NCBI RefSeq assembly: GCF_015206885.1
Contig: NZ_JADEXY010000020.1
Coordinates: forward strand, 1-40,455
Source: Microcystis aeruginosa LEGE 91341
Lineage (GTDB): Bacteria; Cyanobacteriota; Cyanobacteriia; Cyanobacteriales; Microcystaceae
Length of the DNA stretch: 40,455 bases
Direction: 5' to 3'
The notes below the pieces were generated by a model. That model did no database searches. It saw nothing but the letters and a program-made list of their open reading frames with translations, and had not been told where the DNA came from. The translations under genes and the position numbers were made by a program. Shown here piece by piece: positions 8,883 to 15,712 of this stretch (its first letter is position 1; every line of letters begins with the position of its first letter).

Positions 8883-8900
8883 CCTAGGGTTGGTTGCATA

Positions 8901-8940
8901 AATCTAAAAACATTGTTGGCTAAGATTTTTAGATTTTTTT
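8901..8940 (+). terminator. Probable intrinsic terminator after ldh
   Basis: AATCTAAAAA (8901-8910) and TTTTTAGATT (8926-8935) form a perfect 10-bp stem with a 15-nt loop, followed directly by a T-run, 18 bp after the ldh stop. The stem is AT-rich, so the terminator may be weak. It overlaps the AGGGTT element end at 8885-8919, so the hairpin may have been brought in by that element. Confidence 0.5.
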
Positions 8941-9247
8941 GAACTGAAAAAGTGCCGACCATAAGAGCGAACAAGGGGAAATTTTAGGCACTTTTTCCCC
9001 GAAAATTAGTTAATTGTGGGGTGGACTGAAGCCATTAGTCCTAGAATTCCCGAAAAGTCTATTTTATTTCAGCTTGTTGTTAGGAATCTACTTAAAAGAG
9101 TTTGTTTAATCTGGCTATATGATACGCAGAAAAGTTCTGGCGATGGTGCTAAAATGGGGTGATATGCTGAAAGTTGAGTCACATCGTTACTCTCAGAAGT
9201 GTTATACAGTCGGCAGAATTGTGCAAAAAGTATATTGAGATACAGAA
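8941..9247. other. Gene-free gap with a large inverted repeat
   Basis: No gene is visible. AAAAAGTGCC (8947-8956) and GGCACTTTTT (8987-8996) form a perfect 10-bp inverted repeat around a 30-nt spacer. This may be the remains of an insertion-element end or a second terminator. The remaining 250 bp up to the TRAP-like gene is AT-rich and must hold its promoter, but I see no convincing -10/-35 pair. Confidence 0.5.
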
Positions 9248-10813
9248 ATGCTAGGAGAATTAGTTGAAATTGTAACCAAATTATTTGAAGTCAGCGATCG
9301 CTTGAAGCAATCTGAGGATGAAGATCGAAAACGGGTTATAAAGTATTTTGACCAAGTATGGGAGTGCCTTCTGGGTATTGAACAGGAACTTAGAAATGGC
9401 AACCCCTATCATGGCAGGTGGGGCGAACTTCAGGAATATGCTAGAAATTTTCCCAAAAGCATTAGTAAAGCTATAGGTGAAGATAAAGAAAAAGAGCTAT
9501 CCTTGCTATTAGAAGCAATTGTAAATAATACTCCTGAAGACGATAGCGATATTCAAACAATTGCAACTACTGGTGGCAGATTTAAAGCACTTGCAGTCAA
9601 TATTGCTACAGAAAATGGAGAACCTCCACCACCGAAACGACCTATACCTGTAAGCCGTAGAACTGTTGTGTATGCAGCTATCGGAACGGTTACAGCCATT
9701 GCGACTGGGACGGCTGGTTGGTTTGCTCGTCAATATCAACCATCTGTTCGATGGAAGATGGTTAGCTTTTTAGGAGAAAGCACAAAGAACAAAGTAATTC
9801 TTTTTGACGCTCCATTAATGATTAGTGAACGTATTAAAGCAATAACCAACGGTCAATTTATTATCGAAGTTGATACAACTGGAAACATACTAACAGAGGA
9901 AATATTACAAAAAGTAAGTGCGGGAGACGATATTCAATGCGGATTTAGTGGAATTTATTATGAACAAGAAAAATATAGACCCCTCTACTTTGGTTGTGCT
10001 GTTCCTTTCGGGTTGAGTCCTCAAGAACAAACTGCTTGGCTCTCATATAAAAAAGATCCTAACGACCAGCTAACTTATATACAAAGTCTTTACAGAGAAA
10101 TAGGTTTGAATGTAATTCCTTTTCCAGCAGGAGCGACAGGGGGACAGATGGGAGGTTGGTTTAAGAAAGAGATTAATACAGTTGCAGACTTCAATGGGTT
10201 AACTATGCGTATTCCTGGATTGGGAGCAGATGTATTATCAGATTATTTCGGTATCAAGACAGATAAAAAGATTTTTGGAAAAGCACTCTCAATAGGAGAA
10301 ATATCTACCGAGCTTGAAAAAGGCACTATACAAGCTGCTGAATGGATTGGACCGCACGATGACTTTCAGTTAAATTTGCATAAAGCAGGAGCTAAATACT
10401 ACTACTATCCTGGATGGTGGGAACCAAGCACAACTTTTGATGTGCAAGTCAACAAAGATGCTTGGGAAAATTTGCCCCCAGAGTATCAAAGAATATTTGA
10501 GGCTGTTTGCCATGAAACCTACACAAAGATATTATCCGAATATGATCGAAGAAACGCTCGGACGCTTGGAGATATAAGGAAGTTAGAAAGTTCAGGAAAT
10601 ATCAAAATCCTACCATTTCCCGATGAGGTTCTACAGGTAGCTCAAGCTAAAACAGAGGAACTTCTTAAACTGTATGATGCGAATCCGCAGTTTAAGGAAG
10701 TACATGATGAGTGGGAAGGATTTAAAACACAAATGAGAAGTTGGGATGATTTATCCGACTTAACTAAAATAATGTCTCGTTTAAATCAACCCATAAATAT
10801 GGTAGTGCAGTAG
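9248..10813 (+). CDS. TRAP transporter DctP-like solute-binding domain fused to an N-terminal cytosolic helical domain
   Basis: The 521-residue protein has three parts. Residues 1 to about 92 are helical and charged, without a signal peptide (ELVEIVTKLFEVSDRL, YFDQVWECLLGIEQELRN, PYHGRWGELQEYARNFPK, IGEDKEKELSLLLEA). This pattern resembles the N-terminal interaction domains I recall on cyanobacterial effector and STAND-type proteins. After a linker, PVSRRTVVYAAIG (Arg137-Arg138) and a hydrophobic run to residue 160 look like a twin-arginine or anchor segment. Residues about 168-521 match DctP-type solute receptors: AGDDIQCGFSGIYY, GATGGQMGGWFKKEI, the conserved FNGLTMRIPGLGADVL, and GTIQAAEWIGPHDD. 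No dctQ or dctM lies nearby. The receptor is probably tethered outside the membrane with its helical domain inside, perhaps as a sensor. Topology and role are inferred. Confidence 0.75.
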   Translation: MLGELVEIVTKLFEVSDRLKQSEDEDRKRVIKYFDQVWECLLGIEQELRNGNPYHGRWGELQEYARNFPKSISKAIGEDKEKELSLLLEAIVNNTPEDDSDIQTIATTGGRFKALAVNIATENGEPPPPKRPIPVSRRTVVYAAIGTVTAIATGTAGWFARQYQPSVRWKMVSFLGESTKNKVILFDAPLMISERIKAITNGQFIIEVDTTGNILTEEILQKVSAGDDIQCGFSGIYYEQEKYRPLYFGCAVPFGLSPQEQTAWLSYKKDPNDQLTYIQSLYREIGLNVIPFPAGATGGQMGGWFKKEINTVADFNGLTMRIPGLGADVLSDYFGIKTDKKIFGKALSIGEISTELEKGTIQAAEWIGPHDDFQLNLHKAGAKYYYYPGWWEPSTTFDVQVNKDAWENLPPEYQRIFEAVCHETYTKILSEYDRRNARTLGDIRKLESSGNIKILPFPDEVLQVAQAKTEELLKLYDANPQFKEVHDEWEGFKTQMRSWDDLSDLTKIMSRLNQPINMVVQ

Positions 10814-10951
10814 GTGGTTTAATTAGTAGTGTGGTTGGTCTGGTTTTTGGTCTTTCGGATAATGTAAATTCACAGTCTTGAATGCTGCTTGACCTTGATT
10901 GGGCAAGCGATAATTGAGGATATATCATTTAGCGATCGCCGCTCTGGTAGA

Positions 10952-10985
10952 GTGTGTTAATGAAATCTAACACACCTCTTTTTTC
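10952..10985 (+). terminator. Intrinsic terminator downstream of the TRAP-like gene
   Basis: GTGTGTTA (10952-10959) pairs perfectly with TAACACAC (10968-10975) around an 8-nt loop, followed by CTCTTTTTTCTC. It lies 139 bp after the TRAP-like stop. A second perfect hairpin (TAGTCAAA at 10988-10995, TTTGACTA at 11001-11008) follows at once and may strengthen it. Confidence 0.7.
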
Positions 10986-11088
10986 TCTAGTCAAACTATT
11001 TTTGACTAATCTCAAATGCTAAATCGTATCTGTAAAAACAAACATCAAAGGCAAGAAAGAAGTTCATCTGTCCTAAGATTTGCAGAAA

Positions 11089-11120
11089 AGGTTTTTAGAT
11101 TTATCCAGCAAACCCTAATT
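11089..11120 (-). repeat. Copy of the AGGGTT..AAATCTAAAAACCTT element end
   Basis: Read on the minus strand this gives AATTAGGGTTTGCTGGATAA followed by ATCTAAAAACCTTTT. That is the same sequence, with small changes, as 19394-19429 and 8885-8919, and in shorter form 7555-7580. It is a dispersed element end. The 335-bp gap around it (10814-11148) otherwise holds the two hairpins described and no gene. Confidence 0.65.
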
Positions 11121-11160
11121 AGCGATAAAATGGCTGTGATCTTCAAATTTGACCTGTTAT

Positions 11161-11382
11161 ATGACTAATCGCTCAGAAGTTGAGTCGGCTATTAAGCAAC
11201 TGCCAGAGAGTGAAGTCCGCGCTCTGGCAAACTGGCTTCAAGACTATCTTGATGAGATTTGGGATAGACAAATTGAAGCGGACCTAGCATCGGGAAAATT
11301 AGATCGCCTCATCGCTCAGGCAGAAGAGGATATGGCAACCAACAACGTCAGAGATCTCGATGAAGTCCTTCGCAACGTCTGA
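11161..11382 (+). CDS. Type II toxin-antitoxin system antitoxin
   Basis: The 73-residue acidic protein begins with a short helical domain: VESAIKQLPESEVRALANWLQDYLDEIWDRQIEAD. A flexible tail follows (LASGKLDRLIAQAEEDMATNN) and ends in VRDLDEVLRN. This is the layout of small antitoxins paired with RelE/ParE toxins in cyanobacteria. The start chosen is ATG 11161; a TTG at 11149 would add four residues. The toxin gene begins inside its 3' end with a 23-nt overlap, in the usual antitoxin-first order. The antitoxin would bind the toxin through its C-terminal half and probably represses the operon. Confidence 0.8.
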   Translation: MTNRSEVESAIKQLPESEVRALANWLQDYLDEIWDRQIEADLASGKLDRLIAQAEEDMATNNVRDLDEVLRNV

Positions 11383-11617
11383 ATTCTGGAAAGCTTATAC
11401 TGAACTGTCACCTGAGATGCAAGAGCAGGCGCGGAAAGCTTATCGACTCTGGCGGCAAAACTCACTTCACCCATCATTGCATTTCAAAAAGGTTGGTAAG
11501 AACCTTTGGTCTGCTCGTGTCAGTGGCGGGTGTCGAGCATTAGCCTTGAAAAAGGGAGATGATTATTACTGGATTTGGATCGGTGATCACAATCAATATG
11601 AGAGTTTTTTGAATTAA
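11360..11617 (+). CDS. RelE/ParE-superfamily toxin
   Basis: The 85-residue basic protein has the compact alpha-alpha-beta layout of RelE/ParE toxins. A helical N terminus (FWKAYTELSPEMQEQARKAY) is followed by LHFKKVGKNLWSARVSGGCR and a closing strand DDYYWIWIGDHNQYESFL. The conserved KKV.....WS.RV..G.R pattern is typical. RelE relatives cut mRNA on the ribosome, whereas ParE relatives poison gyrase; the sequence alone does not decide which. The ATG at 11360 lies within the antitoxin gene, so translation is coupled. The module sits in an accessory stretch beside a PD-(D/E)XK protein. Confidence 0.82.
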   Translation: MKSFATSEFWKAYTELSPEMQEQARKAYRLWRQNSLHPSLHFKKVGKNLWSARVSGGCRALALKKGDDYYWIWIGDHNQYESFLN

Positions 11618-11757
11618 TTCGTTTTGATCAGCCAGCTAACCACATAGTGCAATCGCCGATCAATACGCCAATTCGTTGCCTCACTAATTTCTGCTAATCT
11701 GTCAATATTGCTTTCTATTCGCTCTATTCCCTTAGGAAATTAATTTTGCACGACTAC

Positions 11758-12408
11758 TTAATAGGTTTGAGGTTGAAAATTATCGGGAATATCTAATTCA
11801 AATACTTGATCATGAATCCGAGCCACATAAAGCCCTTCTTGCAGAATTTTTTCGCGTAATTCTGGGGATAAATCAACCGCCGCTAATATGCCATAGAGTT
11901 TTTTATCTTTGTGTTCGGGAAAAAAGCGGCGAAACCGTTGCAAAATACTTTTTAATTGTGTAATATAATCCTCTCTGGCATGACTTTTAACCTCAACGAT
12001 ATAAGCAGTATTTAGCTCACCATTAGTATAGGCAAGAACATCAATTTCTAGGTGTTGTCCTTCTTTACTGACTCGGACACTGGGACTAACAACTTCCATA
12101 CCAAAGCGTTGTCTGAGAATCGTTTCCATTGAGGGAAGGGCAAGTCCTTCGGTAAAGCTGCCGAATTTGGCACCGAGTCCCCCAATTTGTTTACCCAGTT
12201 CTTTGAGTTGTTTGTCAGTTTCCTTCTGTTGTCGGGCGTTTTCCTTCTGTTGTTGACTAACTTCTTTTAATAGTAGTTCAGTCTCCTTCTGTTGTTGACT
12301 AACTTCCTTGAGTTGTTTGTCAGTTTCCTTGAGTTGTCGGTCAGTTTCTTTTTGAGCGGTAGTTAATTCGGCTAAGAGTCGCCATACATCTTCGGATGTG
12401 GTTGCCAT
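11758..12408 (-). CDS. Coiled-coil protein with PD-(D/E)XK nuclease-like domain (DUF3782-like)
   Basis: The 216-residue product opens with TSEDVWRLLAELTTAQ. It then has about eight near-perfect heptads such as QKETDRQ, LKETDKQ, LKEVSQQ and QKENARQ (about residues 17-75), forming one long coiled coil. The C-terminal domain has LPSMETILRQRFGMEVVSP, HLEIDVLAYTNGE and YIVEVKSHA, the D...E-x-K signature of PD-(D/E)XK nucleases. Proteins of this layout are abundant in cyanobacteria and often lie beside mobile DNA; no activity is proven for them. A TTG at 12453 would extend it, but ATG 12408 matches the usual family start. The heptads are encoded by 21-bp near-repeats and could change in number by slippage. 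Confidence 0.78.
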   Translation of the reverse strand: MATTSEDVWRLLAELTTAQKETDRQLKETDKQLKEVSQQQKETELLLKEVSQQQKENARQQKETDKQLKELGKQIGGLGAKFGSFTEGLALPSMETILRQRFGMEVVSPSVRVSKEGQHLEIDVLAYTNGELNTAYIVEVKSHAREDYITQLKSILQRFRRFFPEHKDKKLYGILAAVDLSPELREKILQEGLYVARIHDQVFELDIPDNFQPQTY

Positions 12409-12545
12409 AGATAATTTTTTCCTTCCGATTTGGTCTATTGCTATTTTAGTCAATTGCGCCGGTACTTCCTAATTTTTAACCTTCAATGCTCTCTTTTTTG
12501 TCCAATACACCTTATACCATTTTAGATGAGCTTACCCTAGCAACC

Positions 12546-13400
12546 TTAAGCGAATACTACCGTGCGATTAGCGTAAACCAAAACGCGATTTTGCAAGTGT
12601 AAACGTACCGCTCGCGCTAACACCACCCTTTCTAAATCCTTACCTTGACGAATTAAATCTGCTACGGTATCGCGATGGCTAACTCTGACCACATCCTGCT
12701 CGATAATCGGCCCCTGATCGAGATCGGCAGTGATATAATGGGCGGTGGCTCCAATAATTTTTACCCCTCGATCGTAGGCCCGTTGATAGGGATTAGCTCC
12801 CGCAAAAGCTGGTAAAAAAGAATGATGAATGTTAATAACATTGGGAAAAAAGTTAATAAAATTTGGGGTGAGAACCTGCATATATTTAGCTAAAATCACT
12901 AAATCTATCTGGTATTCCCGCAGTAACTCTAATTGTCTGGCTTCCTGTTCAATCTTGGTTTCGGCGGTAATGGGAAGATGATAAAACTCAATACCAAATT
13001 GATTGGCAACTGATTGTAATTCTCGATGATTGCTAATAATTAAAGGAATTGCTGCCCTAATTTCTCCCCCCTGTTGTCGCCATAATAAATCGAGGAGACA
13101 ATGATCCTGTTTTGTCACCCAAATGGCTAGACGCGGGACAGTATCGGAAAAATGTAAAGACCAACTAGCCTGCAAAGGTTTGGCAATAGCGGCGAAAGCT
13201 GGTTCGATCATCCCACGGGGTAAATTAAACCCCTCTAATTGCCATTCTATCCGCATCAGGAACAATCCCGCCGAAAAATCCGTGTGTTGGTCAGCGTGGA
13301 TAATATTGCCGCCATTAGCGTAGATAAAATTAGCGATTTTCGCCACTAGACCAATCTGGTCGGGACAAGAAATTAACAAGGTTGCAGTGGCAGCAGTCAT
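12546..13400 (-). CDS. purU: Formyltetrahydrofolate deformylase
   Basis: PurU hydrolyses 10-formyl-tetrahydrofolate to formate and tetrahydrofolate, balancing one-carbon pools for purine and glycine metabolism. The 284-residue product has an N-terminal ACT domain (LLISCPDQIGLVAKIANFIY, then GGNIIHADQHTD). A formyltransferase-fold catalytic domain follows: NVINIHHSFLPAFAGANPY with the catalytic His, then IGATAHYITADLDQGPIIEQ with the catalytic Asp, and VSHRDTVADLIRQGKDLE. The length and motifs fit PurU well. It is longer than PurN, which lacks the ACT domain. It starts at ATG 13400. It is monocistronic as far as the sequence shows. Confidence 0.95.
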   Translation of the reverse strand: MTAATATLLISCPDQIGLVAKIANFIYANGGNIIHADQHTDFSAGLFLMRIEWQLEGFNLPRGMIEPAFAAIAKPLQASWSLHFSDTVPRLAIWVTKQDHCLLDLLWRQQGGEIRAAIPLIISNHRELQSVANQFGIEFYHLPITAETKIEQEARQLELLREYQIDLVILAKYMQVLTPNFINFFPNVINIHHSFLPAFAGANPYQRAYDRGVKIIGATAHYITADLDQGPIIEQDVVRVSHRDTVADLIRQGKDLERVVLARAVRLHLQNRVLVYANRTVVFA

Positions 13401-13521
13401 AAATTATCGGCGGCAAGAATTGACTTTTTCTATCCCTAATTTATTACAATTTTAGGCACTTCGTCCCTTTGATACACAAAAAAGATCGTTTGTCAATAGC
13501 GATCGCCGATTAAATTTCCAG

Positions 13522-14097
13522 TCAAACTGATAGGCTCTTCCCTTGCTCAGAAGTGGCAAAATGCCGCTCGATTAGGGAGGGGACATCTTGGGGAGCTACC
13601 TGATTATAATGCTTTTTATCGGGCATAACTACCAGATTCGGGCCTTTTTTGCACTGTTTTAAACAGCCGGTTAATTTAATATTCACCGCTTCTCCCAGTC
13701 CTTTTTCCTCTAAACTACTCTCTAACCTTTGGCAGACTCTCGCACCGCCATTTTTCCAACAATCGGACTTCTGACAGATTAAGACGGTGGCTTTTTTCGC
13801 TTTTGTTGGAGCCACTTCTGGGGTTTTTTCGCCAGATAAATACTCAATCCCCAGTACCCTCAGTTTTAATTTTCCCTTTTTTGAACAAAGACTACTTTCT
13901 CCCGTCACTTTTAGCCATGAGTGGAGAGCAATATTGAGAGGTATGTGGTCTCGTAGTGTTTTTTCGGGCTTAAACCAATATTCCCGTTTATCAACACTGA
14001 TTCTCAGGTATTTTACCTTATATCCGTCCTTAAGGACAAAACCGAGGAATTGACCGACCACTTGAAAGGGAATCATGGTAGTTGCAGATTTTGACAT
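13522..14097 (-). CDS. 2Fe-2S thioredoxin-like ferredoxin domain protein
   Basis: The 191-residue protein has an N-terminal half of beta strands (FQVVGQFLGFVLKDGYKVKY, REYWFKPEKTLRDHIP, WLKVTGE) without a known name. Its C-terminal domain carries VLICQKSDCWKNGGARVCQ and LTGCLKQCKKGPNLVVMPD. Cys108, Cys113, Cys122, Cys145 and Cys149 supply the ligands of a thioredoxin-fold 2Fe-2S cluster like that of the NuoE/HoxE subunit family. It is probably a cytosolic electron carrier or redox sensor, and its partner is unknown. It starts at ATG 14097, 44 bp after the broken small gene in the same direction, which may be its operon partner. Confidence 0.8.
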   Translation of the reverse strand: MSKSATTMIPFQVVGQFLGFVLKDGYKVKYLRISVDKREYWFKPEKTLRDHIPLNIALHSWLKVTGESSLCSKKGKLKLRVLGIEYLSGEKTPEVAPTKAKKATVLICQKSDCWKNGGARVCQRLESSLEEKGLGEAVNIKLTGCLKQCKKGPNLVVMPDKKHYNQVAPQDVPSLIERHFATSEQGKSLSV

Positions 14098-14141
14098 ACT
14101 TTCTCACTTTTTACTCTTAAATTGCTAATTTTTCTCAAGGA

Positions 14142-14384
14142 TTATGCTTGCCAACTGGTTTCTAGCCAAGCGATTAAACAGCCTCGGGAAGCCTCTATCT
14201 GTCGCAGGACAATCCACAGCTATAAAAGTTGAGCGGAGGCATCGATGCGAACCTGCAAAGGCTGATGGAGCAAGCATTGACATTCAATGTCTAAGGCCTG
14301 CAGCCGGTGGTACACTTGCCAGCGCTCCCAAGCACTAAGATTGAAGATTTTCTCACCTTGCGATGGCCATTTGTCTATACTCAT
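14142..14384 (-). pseudogene. Small conserved-type protein gene interrupted by an in-frame TAG
   Basis: Reading from ATG 14384 gives MSIDKWPSQGEKIFNLSAWE, then RWQVYHRLQALDIECQC and LLHQPLQVRIDASAQLL. An in-frame TAG at 14222-14220 follows. The same frame then continues without another stop for 25 codons (LWIVLRQIEASRGCLIAWLE, TSWQA) to TAA at 14142. I recall a family of about 80-residue cyanobacterial proteins with the core WERWQVY.RLQ and a C-terminal LW.V.RQ segment, so both sides of the TAG look like the same gene. The gene is therefore probably a nonsense mutant (a single CAG-to-TAG change would suffice), or is read through, or makes a 54-residue form. It lies 44 bp upstream of the 2Fe-2S gene. 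Its function is unknown. Confidence 0.65.
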
Positions 14385-14616
14385 GGGGCTTTTAATTGAG
14401 AAATATTAGCAATATAACTCTAGGCTGATGTTCTCAGTATAACCGACAACTGCAAATAATTATCAATAACTTGAAGAAAAAAAAGTTACCCGGTAGCGGC
14501 GATCGGCTAAAATCTTGCTATTGTTGCCTTGTCCGCTTTGCTGATCCTGGAATCGCTACCGCCTAGAATTGTCAAAGGGATAAAAATGGAGATAAAAAGA
14601 TTTATTGACGAAAATT

Positions 14617-15456
14617 ATGGATAAAAAAGCTCAAAAAACCGATAATTCAGCAGTTCTCTATTTTGATGGTGGTTCTCGCGGCAATCCGGGGAGAGCAGCC
14701 GGTGCAGCGGTAATAGTTTTAGCCGAGGGTACTTCCTTGACTACGACTAGATATATGGAGATAGCCACTAATAACGAGGCTGAATACACGGGATTGATTA
14801 TTGGATTGGAAAAAGCCCAAGAATTAGGCTTAAAAAGCCTAGAAATTCGGGGAGACAGTCAATTAGTCATCAATCAAGTTAAGGGAGACTGGAAGGTAAA
14901 AAGCGATAGTTTACGTCCCTTTTATCAGCGTGCTTGTCAATTAGTCACCCAATTCGATCGCATTAGCTGGCGCTGGATTGAACGAGCTAAAAATAGTGTG
15001 GCTGACGCTGCCGCTAATCAGTGTATGAATGCGGCGAAAAAATCGCCAGAAAAATCGAAGGAAGGCGAAACTAATCTCAATATTCTGCTCCAATCCCTGA
15101 AACCAGTCCTAAATACTGAAGAATTCGTTTTCTCTTCCCTCACAGCAACAGCACTGGAACAGCTACAATTAACCCCTATCTGCCAATTTCAGGAAGAGGA
15201 AGGCATAACGGTGATTATTCCCCGTCAGCAAGCCGATCGCACGAACTTGCAGTACAAATATATTTATAGACAAATTACTCTTTCTGTGCATTCTAGTTTA
15301 GCGGCGGTGGGATTTTTAGCGGTGATTAGCAAGAAACTGGCCGCAGCAGCAATTAGCGTCAATGTCATTTCTGGTTATTATCACGATCATTTATTTATCC
15401 CTAGGGATAGGGTGACGGAAGCGATGGCTATTCTCGAAGAAATTAGCCGCTCATAA
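14617..15456 (+). CDS. RNase HI domain fused to a C-terminal ACT-domain protein
   Basis: Residues 1 to about 140 form an RNase HI domain: LYFDGGSRGNPG (Asp17), TNNEAEYTGL (Glu56), IRGDSQLVINQ (Asp80), then a shortened basic region and IERAKNSVADAAANQ (Asp130). All four catalytic carboxylates are present, so it should cut RNA in RNA-DNA hybrids. After a Lys/Glu linker, residues about 152-279 match a stand-alone ACT-domain family: FVFSSLTATALEQLQLTPIC, FQEEEGITVIIPRQQAD, ITLSVHSSLAAVGFLAVISK, VNVISGYYHDHLFIPRDR. That family is normally separate and of unknown ligand; ACT folds usually bind amino acids. ATG 14617 is chosen over TTG 14605. The frame is continuous, so the fusion is not a reading artefact of this sequence. 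No other gene is in its transcript. Confidence 0.85.
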   Translation: MDKKAQKTDNSAVLYFDGGSRGNPGRAAGAAVIVLAEGTSLTTTRYMEIATNNEAEYTGLIIGLEKAQELGLKSLEIRGDSQLVINQVKGDWKVKSDSLRPFYQRACQLVTQFDRISWRWIERAKNSVADAAANQCMNAAKKSPEKSKEGETNLNILLQSLKPVLNTEEFVFSSLTATALEQLQLTPICQFQEEEGITVIIPRQQADRTNLQYKYIYRQITLSVHSSLAAVGFLAVISKKLAAAAISVNVISGYYHDHLFIPRDRVTEAMAILEEISRS

Positions 15457-15712
15457 CAGTTATCAGTTATCAGTTATCAGTAATCAGTTATCAGTTATCA
15501 GTCATTAGGAGTCAGGAGTCATACTAAATCCGTTGAGTATAAGCTACATATCAGGATAGGCAAAAGGCAATAGGCAAAACGGGCAATAGATAATCAGTTT
15601 TTAATAACTGGATTTAGTATCAGGAGTCAGGAGTTATCAGTCAGCTTGTATTTATTCTCCCCACTCCTCAATTCATAATTCATAATTCATAATTCATCAT
15701 TCATAATTTATC
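15456..15712. repeat. TTATCAG array, small inverted-repeat element and AATTCAT array
   Basis: The gap after the RNase HI-ACT gene is entirely repeats. About six TTATCAG-type heptamers run from about 15457 to 15501. CAGGAGT units flank a 100-bp element at 15521-15620, and an AATTCATA array runs from about 15668 to 15710 into the stop of the next gene. These arrays are imperfect, lack unique spacers of even length and are not CRISPR. Confidence 0.8.
15521..15620. mobile_element. MITE-like element with ATACTAAATCC terminal inverted repeats
   Basis: ATACTAAATCC (15521-15531) and GGATTTAGTAT (15610-15620) are perfect 11-bp inverted ends around about 78 bp that cannot encode a transposase. The element sits inside a CAGGAGT repeat: GTCAGGAGTC lies before it and CAGGAGTCAG after it. 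Its size and perfect ends fit a non-autonomous element moved by a transposase elsewhere. The terminal dinucleotide could be a TA target duplication. Confidence 0.65.

Noticed and set aside
11758-12408. PD-(D/E)XK protein plus toxin-antitoxin pair as a defence island
   Set aside because: The genes point in different directions, share no overlap, and no other defence gene is nearby; chance clustering in accessory DNA is more likely.
14144-14338. Plus-strand 64-codon frame
   Set aside because: It is the antisense of the TAG-interrupted small gene, whose minus-strand reading is much more protein-like.
15457-15501. Regular TTATCAG repeats as a possible CRISPR array
   Set aside because: Units are 7 bp with no unique spacers; the array is a simple tandem repeat and no cas gene is present.
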